Position numbers and translations under genes: made by a program
DNA from: Cyclina sinensis
Taxonomy: Eukaryota > Mollusca > Bivalvia > Venerida > Veneridae
DNA length: 64,000 bases
Assembly (NCBI GenBank): GCA_012932295.1
Contig: JAAONU010000006.1
Location: forward strand, 33,444,882 to 33,508,881
Direction of reading: 5' to 3'
The notes under the pieces: generated by a model
Database searches by the model: none
The model's input: the letters and a program-made list of their open reading frames with translations, nothing else
Told to the model about the DNA's origin: nothing
In this document: positions 50,860-60,794 of the stretch, in pieces
Position numbering within the stretch: position 1 is the stretch's first letter
How the letters are laid out: each line of letters opens with the position of its first letter

Positions 50860-53600
50860 ATATAATGTCAAGATCATTCTGTGAATTGAAAAAAAAGAAG
50901 AGGTAAAAATATTTAAATGAGATTTTGCATCATAATGATCTTGCAATGGCATCGGTATTTATTTATATATTAATTGGCAGGTACATGATAGACTCAAGGG
51001 TTTTTGTCCCAAACACTGCAATACTGCAAACAGCTTTGCTTTCTGACATGTTCTTAGAAATGTGTGTCTATTTCATACACTGAAACATGACAACATCCAT
51101 TTAGTAACAAGAGGGCCATGATGATCTTTGATTGCTCATCCGAGTACTTTGACAGTGGGTTTTCTTTTGACCCAACATTAGAAGCAAAAACGAGGCAGTC
51201 CCAATAGCTATCCTTGTGCTAAAAGGAGCTTAGAAGACTATTCAGTATGAGATGTCATTTGAGTTTTTTCTACTTTTAGTTCCTATTTATACTGGGACAG
51301 AACTGTATCATTTGGAGACAAGTGATGATAACCAACAATGCAGGACACAGGGCAGTTGCAATAGCTCACCTTGAACATGTCATTCTCAGGTGAACTTAAA
51401 TTTTGCTGATACACATTGGATGATCTATGCTCGAACAGGATGTTCCCAGTTGCTTACTTTGATCACACCGTGCTGCCAAATGTGGTGAAAAAAGTCCTTC
51501 CGGTTCAGGAGGAAATGTCATTTAAACTTTTTCTATTTTTAGCCCTTGTGGTCCTTAAATCTAATAGGGCAGAACTGTTCAAGCAATTTTTGGAAAGGGC
51601 AATATAAGGAACATTTCCATAAAGTTTCATGGAAAATGGCCGAAAGTTTGTAAGGAGGTCATTTGAAGCAAAATGTTGACAAAAATGTATTTTTAGCTTT
51701 GGCTGCCATTTTGTGAAATGGAGCAAAAGCATTTAAGAGCTGTTAATAGCATAATATATAACAAAGATTTCTGTGAAATCTGGAGGAAAAATTTTGCGGT
51801 TCTAGAAAATGTCATTTGTATATTTTTTCTATTTTAAGCTCTAGTGACCATTGATGGATTCCTGAGCCCTCACATTTGCATGATTTAACAAAGAAGTACA
51901 GTTATATTTTCACCACAAACAAGTTTATAACAAAAGAGCACATGGTAATGTTTGTGGGTAAAACCAGTTGATATAAGTTTTAAGTGTCATGCTGTGGATC
52001 CATGAATTCTGTGCAACTGAGCAAACCATTTGGATAATTTTAATATACATGTAGGGCTATAAGGCACATTTCTGTGAAATCTGAGGAAAAAAGACCTTGC
52101 AGTTTAGGAAGAGATATCATTTCATTTTTTTTTTTTTTTTTTTTTTTTTAGCTTTTTCAGCCATTTAAGTGCAACAAACTGTTTGAGCTAATTAAACAAG
52201 AGCCATCCCAAGCGGGGAACATACGAGACTTTTTCTTATTTCCAAAGGCAAACACATCAGAGGAAGCACATTGTGCTGAAGGGATGTCAAAAGCAGCATC
52301 ATTTGGAAATATAATCATCAAATCCATCCATAAATAAAAAAGTTATGGCCAGTTTTAGCAAAATTCAATAATTTGACCTTCACTGTCAAGGTCATTTTAA
52401 GGTCAAGGTCATAAGTGAAAGAGCCAAAATGTCTGAGTTGTCATAAGTGTTGTTTTGTCTAATTATAACAATTTAAGCAAAATTAAATAATTTGACCTTG
52501 ATGGTCAAGGTCATTTTAAGGTCAAGGTCATACCTGATACTTGGTCTTGTCAAAAGGATTATTGTGTCCAAGTATGGAGACAATCCATTAAGAAATAAAA
52601 AAGTTATGATCAATGTTAAAGTTTTCAGACGGGAACAGCAACAGCAACGACACCATGACTATAGCAACAGCGAAAAAGTCGAGTTAAAAAGGGCAATAAA
52701 AAGAACATTTCTGTAAAGTTGGAAGAAAATGGCCTGGCAGTTTTACAAGATATATCATTTGAAAATAAATGTTGACAACAGATACAGGGTGACCCTTATA
52801 GCTCACTATAAGCGCATTGTGCTCAGGTGAGCTCACAAAAATGAACACCTTATCATCATTTTTAAAAACTGTCTTCAGGCCCTTGTAGTTTCAATTCACT
52901 GGTCTCTTGATAACAAGCTGTAGCTATGGTTATTATTCAATTATAATCTACCATGGATGTCTAATAACAAAATGTCTTTTGGGTACAATGAAGACAGTAA
53001 CCTTTTACATGGTTGTCAGGGACATGTTTATACTACATTTCTAAATGTCAATATTCCTTAATGGTTGACATTTTAGCATTTTGTATTGTTAGCTGGATGT
53101 TATAATCATTACTACAAATCCTTTAGGTATACCTGTATATTCTTTTAGATCACTGAAACTGGCATCAATATTATGCAGAATCAATTTGACATCTACAAAT
53201 ATGTTAAATTTGCAATAACTTGTATGCTCACTATTCAAGATATTGTACAGAACTAACATAAGTATGGTTTCCTTCTACGACTAAATATACCAGTATAATA
53301 ATGGATTCCTGTATAGTTTTCAAAGCAACAGATTTGATCTATATCAAAATTAGTTACTTAATAAAATGAGTTTTACATGTACCAGTAGTTATAGTTCACA
53401 TGTATTCATATCAAATTCTATTTCAGAAAAGGAACAGCAATCATATGAACTGGTAATACATAGACTTTATTATTTAGGCATGGTGACCTATGATTATTAA
53501 CAATATATAAAATTCATGACAGGTCTATCTTGGTACTGATTGGCAAATGAGTAACAGGAAATATTTAAACAAGTCTTTGGGCATATATATGTGGTCTACA
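50860..53600. repeat. Duplication unit U3, left part
   Basis: It carries the blocks paralogous to 42135-43045 in the same order: 50865-50890, 51035-51055, 52895-52990 and 53000-53190. The extra length relative to U2 is explained by the dispersed repeat at 51112-52837. Third-copy similarity to 33785-33945 is present in 52935-53055. Confidence 0.7.
51112..52837. repeat. Dispersed repeat with a second family nested inside
   Basis: It begins 'caagagggccatgatgatc' and ends 'gtgctcaggtgagctcac', the two edge signatures of the same family as 60795-62600. Internal modules have 'aaagtttcatggaaaatgg' and 'ttgaagcaaaatgttgaca'. At about 52185-52700 a different repeat is nested: 'caagagccatcccaagcgg', 'tcaaggtcattttaaggtc' twice, and 'tattgtgtccaagtatgg'. 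A pure T-run lies at about 52124-52150. The frames at 51416-51732 are inside the repeat. Confidence 0.7.
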
Positions 53601-54135
53601 AACTGAAAACGTCTGAAATGAAGATTTTTTAAAATACAAGAATTTAGATAATTTTGCTACTAACTTACTTCAACCAAAATGTAGAGAAAACTTTTATTCA
53701 ACTAATCTGAGAAAAAAATGCCTCTAGTTTGTCTGTACTTTTTCCTTCAGACAGAGCTTGCATCCACGAGAGAAAGTCAAAGACACAGTATTTGCAAAGA
53801 TAAAGTTACTAAAATAGCATGATTTACATACATTAAATTCATAATAGACAAAAGACATTTGTTATGTTTGTGATAAATATAACACTGCCTAGAATCTCAA
53901 GACTACCCATGTGATCATAACTAATTTGCATTTAGTTGATGTATCATCAAGTTAATGAAACTGTTGATGTTTCTTGCAGATTTATAATTACTGTGTTGTA
54001 TTTAGCTGTTTGAATAATAGAAATTTAAGACAGAAATATACTTTAACACATACATAAATCATTTTAGGTATATTTTATTAAGTGAAAAGGACATAATTTC
54101 ATCATCAAAATAATCAGTCTGACCAATTAATGTAA
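53601..54135. other. Non-coding, no supported gene
   Basis: AT-rich portion of unit U3 with no counterpart that I can align confidently in U2. Confidence 0.4.
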
Positions 54136-54137
54136 AA

Positions 54138-54632
54138 CAAGAGATGTGTCCATAGGACACAGATGCCCCCACATTCTACTGTATTGTCTGAAAAAATCCT
54201 GTACAATTACAGGTGTGTATAAACATTGTCCTTAACTTAAAAATGCTAAAAATGCTTTTATCTGCTTAATAAGGGGGCATAACTCTGTTATCTATAACAA
54301 ATTTGCTTCAAAATACCCAGTTTACATGCTGACAAATATTCTTAGAAAGTCTCATGCCTCTAGCAGTTAAACATTTGGAGTTACACATGACACAAGTCTA
54401 AAAATGCTATTTTGTGATTGATCAGGGGGGATTACTCTGAAAATCTCTAATAAATTTGCATTGAAATACCCAGATGCATAAGTTCCCATGCTGACAACTA
54501 TTCTAAGAAAGTTTCATGGCTCTAGCTGTTATACATTTGGAGTTAAACGCGACACAAACTGGTGTATGTACAGACAGCAGGACAGCCTGATGCCCGACAA
54601 GGGCAAATAAAAAAGTGGTGGGGGCATAAAAA
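54138..54632. repeat. Dispersed repeat with inverted 10-bp ends and 'gggggcataactctg' modules
   Basis: ATGCCCCCAC (54163-54172) is the inverse complement of GTGGGGGCAT (54618-54627). Between them lie two to three modules of about 145 bp with 'aaatacccag', 'catgctgacaa', 'gtttcatggctctagc' and 'aagtctaaaaatgctattt'. The left edge 'acaagagatgtgtccatag' resembles the left edge of the repeat at 39165. A truncated relative sits at 49740-50210. Confidence 0.7.
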
Positions 54633-55085
54633 ACACTTAAAGACTGTTTTCAACTCAGCTGATATAGCAACAAGACAAACATATGTCAAGGGAAGAAAAG
54701 AACAAAATATTATCTTCTGAGCAGTAATATTTTTTTTCCTTTGATCTGTTTACCAAGTTTATGATCCCACTTGTCTCAGACATTATCAAGACAAACATTG
54801 TGTACAAGTTTCAAGAGGAACATGTCAAAAAAATATAATGTCTTAAGAGGTAACCAGATCTGCCTTTGGCATGACTTTGTTACCTAGTTTTTTGGCCCCA
54901 AATGATTGAGTTTCAAACATCTTTGAGATATTAACGAGACAAACATTCTGGGAAAAAAAACTCCTAAGGATTGAGTGAAAGAAATAGCATCACGACTGGT
55001 TACAAGCTTTATATCCATGACAGATGATGACAGGTCACAAAAGCTCACTTTTAGCACCCTGTGCTCTAGTGAGCTAAAATAGAAA
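54633..55085. repeat. Remnant of the 'gctcac...gtgagctaaaa' family
   Basis: 'tgacaggtcacaaaagctca' and 'tgctctagtgagctaaaat' at about 55025-55080 are the right-edge signature of the family at 51112 and 60795. 'gacaaacattgtgtacaagt' blocks occur twice to the left. No coding frame is supported. Confidence 0.55.
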
Positions 55086-55179
55086 ACTCTTTTACAGTAA
55101 AACATGCCATGGCAATCTCTCAAGATGATGAAGATCACAACATCTACCGATAATTATGATTGCCAAACTGGACCAAAAT

Positions 55180-55785
55180 AAATATAGTCAAAAGTAAATT
55201 TATTTGAACAAGTATTTTGTAACAGGGAAAACCAACAAAAACGCATCATTATATCACTTTATGATGGACAAACTGACATTGCTAGTTGATTAAATGAGAG
55301 TTATTAGACCAGAGTAACTTAATATTTGAACAGGCAACATGACTGATGAAGTGTTCCACTGCAAATAAACCAGTCATACCACTAACCTAGATAGGTTGTA
55401 ACTCAAGTAATGTATTATGACTGTATGTTTTTTAAAGCCTCCATTTAGTGCTACAATTTAAGTAAGGGTTTTCTATTTTCAATCATTCTAAAGTAGAAGC
55501 TTTCTTACAAAATGCGGTCTGTCCTTTAACAACATTTAAATAATTACCAGTTTATTTAGTCAAACATCACACTCTCTATCAGTTAAGTGCTCTAGTCACC
55601 CTTTTTTTAATTAATACCATCAACAGGTGTTTTTACTACATGTACTTAAATCACAAACTTTTATTTCTGTGACTATATTATTTCTTTAGTTATTTATATT
55701 TAATCTCTTAATTTAAGCTAATGAAGACAAATATGACTAAAGCAGCCTTATTTTACAGCAGGGATTTGTAATACTTTACTTTCAA
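55180..55785. repeat. Duplication unit U3, block shared with U1 and U2
   Basis: 55280-55350 matches 35625-35690 and 40155-40240. 55430-55510 ('aaagcctccatttagtg', 'tttctattttcaatcattc') matches 35755-35810. 55640-55665 matches 36165-36195. All copies are in the same orientation. Confidence 0.6.
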
Positions 55786-55789
55786 TATA

Positions 55790-56408
55790 GTCTATAATTA
55801 TTGTCACATACAGTCTATATTGTCACATACAGTCTATATTGTCACATATAGTCTATATTGTCACATACAGTCTATATTGTCACATATAGTCCATATTGTC
55901 ACATACAGTCTATATTGTCACATATAGTCCATATTGTCACATACAGTCTATAGTTATTGTCACATACAGTCTATATTATCACATACAGTCTATAATTATT
56001 ATCACATACAGGTTATATTGTCACATACAGTCTATAATTATTGTCACATACAGTCTAAATTGTCATATATAGTCTTTAATTATTGTCACATACAGTCTAT
56101 ATTGTCACATACAGTCTAAATTGTCACATATAGTCTATATTGTCAAAAATAGTCTATAATTATTGTCACATACAGTCTATATTGTCTTATATAGTCTTTA
56201 TTGCCACATACAGACTATACTGTCACAAACAGTCTGTATTGTCACATATAATCTTTATTGTCACATATAGTCTATACTGTCACATGTAGTCTATATTGTC
56301 ACATATAGTCTTCATTGTTGCATACAGTCTATACTGTCACACACAGTCTATATTGTCACATACAGACTATACTGTCACATACAGACTATATTGTCACATA
56401 GAGTCTAT
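55790..56408. repeat. Minisatellite, about 19-bp unit, about 30 copies
   Basis: The unit is 'tattgtcacatacagtcta' with variants 'catatagtct' and a longer 'taattattgtcacat' form. A few non-expanded units are visible at the paralogous site in U2 (about 43570-43610, 'catatagtcacatacaatc'), so the array grew within U3 from a short shared seed. Confidence 0.9.
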
Positions 56409-57389
56409 AAAGTACAAGTTTGTAGCTTTCAGTTACTCATATATCCAATCTCTGTGTCTTTGAATAAATGATACATCTGATATATAACACTGAATTATTA
56501 TTGAATTATTTAAACCATAGCTAGCATTTTAAAGCCATTTAATGCCATCAGTATGGCTACAATGTTGTCAATAATTCAAAATCACTAAGCCCTCATTTAA
56601 TCATGCTCTTACCACATTTTACTTTATGTGTTATTTGAAGAAAATATTCATTTTTCAATTTCATCTTCTAAAAGGATTTTTCTGTAGTTCTGAATTTCAA
56701 CTTGATACAAATTCTTGGATAAATAAACAAAAATATTTAAGCTTCCATCTCTAGTGTGAAATTAGCAATACTAATTTCTACAAATTTAAAACATTTACAA
56801 ATGTCATGGGGAAATTTCAATGCTGGTACCAGCATACATAAAAGAACCATGAACTGATATGCTAACTGTATCGAAACATTTTTTTTTTCAAGCAAACTAC
56901 ATGGCGACATAGAAGACACATTTATAAAAGATTTTACTAACACATTTGAGGATTACAAATATTATAATAAATATACATATAATAAGAATACTGGTTTGTT
57001 GCAAATCATCTGTATCTATATATCAAATAATGAGATATAAAAGAAGCAATCTAAAATGCAGAAATTACAGGCTGTGCATGCTGACCTGACTTCATACATG
57101 CAGCTCCAAACTTAGTTAAAATTGAAGTTATTTTCCTTGTATTCATCCTAATGTACTGGTTCAACCAGCCACTAAGTAAGAGGCAATTTAATATAAGAAA
57201 CTGATTTATAATATTAACATAATTCCAACTCCAACATTAGTTAAATAGCGAAAAAAGGAAAATTATTGCTTAATTAACTAGAACTCCACGAGTCAGACAT
57301 GACGCCTGACGATAGCATACCAGTTATTTAACTTTTTTTCTATAGAATGGGGAATTTATAGGCCCGGACAAGAATTAAGTATGAAGAAA

Positions 57390-57835
57390 TAAAAAGGGCA
57401 ATAACTCAAAAAAATTTCATAAGAGAGTTATGGTTTATGGGCACTGCACCTCTTCACAGTGAGATCTATTCACCTTTGAAGTTTCAAGTTGAAATCTTCA
57501 ATACCTTTCAAGTTATGCCCCAACAAGAATTAAGTATGAAAATTACAAAGGGCAATAACTCAAAAATTACACATAAAAGAGTTATGGTTCTTTGGCACTG
57601 CACCTTTCCACAATGAGTTCTATTCACCTATGAAGTTTCAAGCTAATATCTTCAATACCTTTCAAGTTATGCTTGGACAATAATTAAGTATGAAAAATTA
57701 CAAAGGGCAATTACTCAAAAATTGCAAGAATAAGAGTTATGGGTCTTGGGCACTGCACCTCCCCACAATGAGATGTATTCACCTATGAAGTTTCAAGTTG
57801 ATACCTCCAGTAATTATTCCCCTGACAAGCAAAAT
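57390..57835. repeat. Dispersed 'aagggcaataactcaaaa' repeat, about 165-bp module, 3 copies
   Basis: Modules contain 'aagggcaataactcaaaaa', 'gagttatggttc', 'gggcactgcacctc', 'acaatgagatctattcacc' and 'tatgaagtttcaagttgat'. They are related to 40860-41130. The element is inserted in U3 and absent from the paralogous place in U2. Confidence 0.8.
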
Positions 57836-58013
57836 GTTAGAAGACACAAAAATGAAGACAAAAGACACCAAACTGACACTTTTACTCTGTTTTCAATAAT
57901 CAGTTGTTGAATCTATATTAATGTTGATAATGGGAATTTTTATTAACTATCAAAAACAAAGTGACAAGCCTGTTTGCACAGCCTATACAAGAGACAGAAA
58001 CAAAACTACAAAC

Positions 58014-58063
58014 CTTTGGCAATAAAGTTTTTTCTTTAGACCACACTTTCTCATTGACATTTC
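58014..58063 (-). CDS. Candidate internal exon, 50 nt (low confidence), paralogue of 48713-48763
   Basis: On the - strand 'catgtttcag' precedes and 'gtttgtag' follows. After two bases the open frame reads NVNEKVWSKEKTLLPK and ends on a codon boundary. It would receive one base (G) from the candidate exon at 58984-59043, giving a Gly codon at the join, so the phases are compatible. The family is not recognised. The one-base length difference from its paralogue argues against both being functional coding exons. Confidence 0.3.
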
Positions 58064-58270
58064 CTGAAACATGAAAAAACAATCTACAAAGAACTAAACA
58101 AATACACAATGCCTGGTTTAACAAGAATGTATCAATTTCAACAGACCAGCAAATAAGCAAATCAACATTTAACATTATTGACAAGTAAGTCAGCCTCCAA
58201 CAATCTTTCTGATTAGGTTCAATAATATGATATCAAGATTCTCAAAGCAATTTCTATCTTTCTGGAGAAA

Positions 58271-60450
58271 AGAAACTCAAAAGTTGATTTAATATATCAG
58301 CTACAAAGAAAAAAATAGGTTACTGGAACCATAGCAACTCTATGAATATAGCTCATAACTTATCTAAACTTTTAAAACAAATCTAATATCTGATAATGAT
58401 TTCCACACTTATAGATTTATATAAAAAAAATAAAAAGTTCAGTCTTTGCTTTACTATTGAAAATTTTTTTATAAACAAAACTGCACTTATGAGTGGAAGT
58501 AAAACAACCAATATTGACTGGGTAAGGATAGTAAAATGGAACAGCAAGACATAATCGATTTAGTTTGATATAAAAATGGTGAAATAAGTCCTTATTATCG
58601 TAAAACTTGTCCCATCCTTCATGTAAAATACTCCACTTTCAGACAAATAGAGACAAAAGCTAAACTAAAAATACCATCTAATAATACAGACACACAACTG
58701 TTCTCTTTGGTCTGCAGTTGATTCATTTTAATTTTATCATAAACAGGATGGTTTTATCAATCAGTATCATATCATAACATATATGAAAGCAGATAGTTCA
58801 TCTATCTTTGGAACTGCTTTGTCAAGAACCATGAGTCAGCAAGAAAATGTCAACTTTCTATCATAATGATTCATGCTTGCTGGAAACTGCAGCTATCAGC
58901 ATAAGGTTACAATGTTAATATCATAACTATAACTCTTAGAATGGAAATAAGCTGTATACCAAATAATATATACTTATTCTAACCTTTTCTGTGGGCAAGT
59001 CTTCTTCTTCTGTTCATATGCTCCTCTTCAATCTTCATTTGAACTGTCTAATATCGTTGGCTAAAAATTCTACTTAACATATGCAACTCAAAGCGTACTG
59101 GTAATCGTTGCCATTCAAAGTAACAACTGACTTTGAGAAGAAATTAGCAAATCTGATAGCAAATCTGATAGCACTATGGAAAAATCAGAAAAAAAGGGGC
59201 TGTCAAACATATAAATTTTAGGTGTCTTTCTCTACTTCACTGAAGCGGAAAAAGTTCTCATCATTATAAGCACTGCAACAAAATCATATTCGACACACAT
59301 TTCATACCTCTGTTACACCTTGTCTTCTTCAGTTATTAAACTCAGAGAAATAACTGACTGACGCACCTGTTTATTTTTTTTGTGCATGTTTAGACCTAAT
59401 TTGATTATAACTGCTCTGTTTCAATGTTTGTCCTTTACCAAAAAAGAAAGTCTTTATTAACATCAACCTTTCTTTGATACACAAGCCTGCTACGTAATTT
59501 TTCAAACTCCACACAGCAGTTACTCCCCCTAGCAGTTTGGTTACTGATATGTAAGGGGAAATAACTATGAGTGAAGTTGTTCCCCTTTCAGTGCCGGGTA
59601 CAATAGACTGTGTTTAAGATTTATAACAATTATACTCCCTATTTCTGCATACACTAAAGAGAAGCTGAGAGACTGTGGACCTGGGAATAGGGTTGTGTCC
59701 CTTAAAGTCTAGCATCGTTCAATCTGCTTCAAATATATTCAGATTTGCTGTATGTACTAAATGCTTCTTTGAGTGCACTTTATTACCTGCAATATTGCAC
59801 TTTTGTGAATCTTTTCTAATTCTGTTACTGCAGAATTACACTTACTTTGATCATGATGGCACAAACATGTTTTATTGTGTACTTTTACCTAATACTTTGT
59901 AATTAATAGGCTGACTGTATAGCAAATAAGCAAATATCAAACAATACATAAAATTGATAGGGGAGGCAACAGTTTATTTCTTCTCCAAAATGTGATGATA
60001 TGGTTACCTACCTTAGATGGCTACAATTCTAAGAACTCTCAGAATCATTTGCTATTCAAGCCACAAGCAAAGATAAAAAAAATCAAAGGAAAATTTAGCA
60101 ATATGTTTTTTTTAGAATCCAATTTACCTTTCAATTGTTTTTAAAACTACATCTATACAAATTCTCAAGTCTTACACACATAAAATTTTGCAAGCATAAG
60201 GTTAACAGGAAAATGCAGCTACCAAGACATACCATTCCTAAAAATAGGTACCAGCTCACAGTAAAAGCCTTAGTTATCACCAAAGATTACTGTAAAACAA
60301 ATCTTTTATAGGGCTGAGATGAGGTCTTGATAAATTAAAAAAATTTTCTCTTTTTAAACATAAACTGTAAATTTCAGTACTTCAGATTATCTTGATATGT
60401 TAATACTGAATGGACTTCTAACAGAAAACAATTCAGTTCAGGCACTCATA
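58271..60450. other. Non-coding apart from one exon-like block
   Basis: AT-rich, probably intronic if the S28 exon at 60459 belongs to a gene running leftward. The frame at 59675-59902 (+) shows no recognisable features. At about 59510-59610 there are 'ttactccccctagcag' and 'aaggggaaataactatgag' repeat fragments. Confidence 0.4.
58984..59043 (-). CDS. Candidate internal exon, 60 nt (low confidence)
   Basis: On the - strand the block is preceded by 'attagacag' and followed by 'gttagaataag'. One frame is open: after two bases it reads QMKIEEEHMNRRRRLAHRK, acidic then strongly basic (RRRR), leaving one base for the next exon. Its end phase fits the candidate at 58014-58063. Its start phase does not fit the phase-0 end of the S28 exon at 60459-60598, so it is not simply the next exon of that gene. 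The polypyrimidine tract is weak. No family is recognised. Confidence 0.25.
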
Positions 60451-60458
60451 TTACTTAC

Positions 60459-60598
60459 ATGTTCAGCAAAAACAACCAAGGCACCAAACTGTGGTGCTAT
60501 GTCAAAAACAAATCCAGTAGCATCCCAGAATGCTGTGATGGGTCCTTCATTACCAGTGTAAAAAAAGATGGGGCCTTTTCCTTGATTCCACCATTTGT
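60459..60598 (-). CDS. DPP7: Internal exon of a peptidase family S28 protein (dipeptidyl peptidase 2 / Pro-X carboxypeptidase-like)
   Basis: S28 enzymes are lysosomal or secreted serine peptidases that cleave next to proline: DPP7 removes X-Pro dipeptides from N-termini and PRCP cuts a C-terminal residue after Pro. On the - strand a T-rich tract and AG precede a 140-nt exon (2 + 46 codons), followed by the strong donor GTAAGT. The peptide contains GPIFFYTGNEG and GALVVFAEH, hallmarks of the N-terminal part of the S28 fold. 'GPIFFYTGNEG' and 'GAL-VFAEH' fit DPP7 better than PRCP as I recall them. Entry splits an Asp codon (phase 1) and exit is phase 0 after His, where family members continue RYYG. 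The catalytic Ser (GGSYGG) and Asp/His lie in later exons. I found neither the RYYG continuation nor an upstream exon here, so the flanking introns are long, or this is an orphan copy. Confidence 0.85.
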
Positions 60599-60790
60599 CT
60601 AAAAAAAACAAACAAAAACAAATAGACACTTTTAAGAGTCATGATCAAATGTTAGGTAAAACACACACGTAAAAACTTTAAAAAAAAAAATCTTAATTAC
60701 TTTTACATACAAACCAACTGAAAGGAAAGCACACAGAATGCAACAGAAATCCAAATTTCAACCTATATGTTAAGCTAGGTTTGTGCTAAG
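60599..60790. other. Intronic sequence 5' of the S28 exon (on the - strand)
   Basis: The + strand A-rich run (60601-60630) is the polypyrimidine tract of the S28 exon acceptor when read on the - strand. No further exon is seen. Confidence 0.5.
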
Positions 60791-60794
60791 AAAT

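Larger units (their letters stand above)
56409..58270. repeat. Duplication unit U3, right part
   Basis: 56420-56450 matches 43610-43640. 57055-57130 matches 48535-48600. 58005-58215 matches 48700-48960. The 4.5-kb satellite of U2 is absent at the corresponding place here. The frame at 56737-56943 (-) has no support. Confidence 0.65.
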
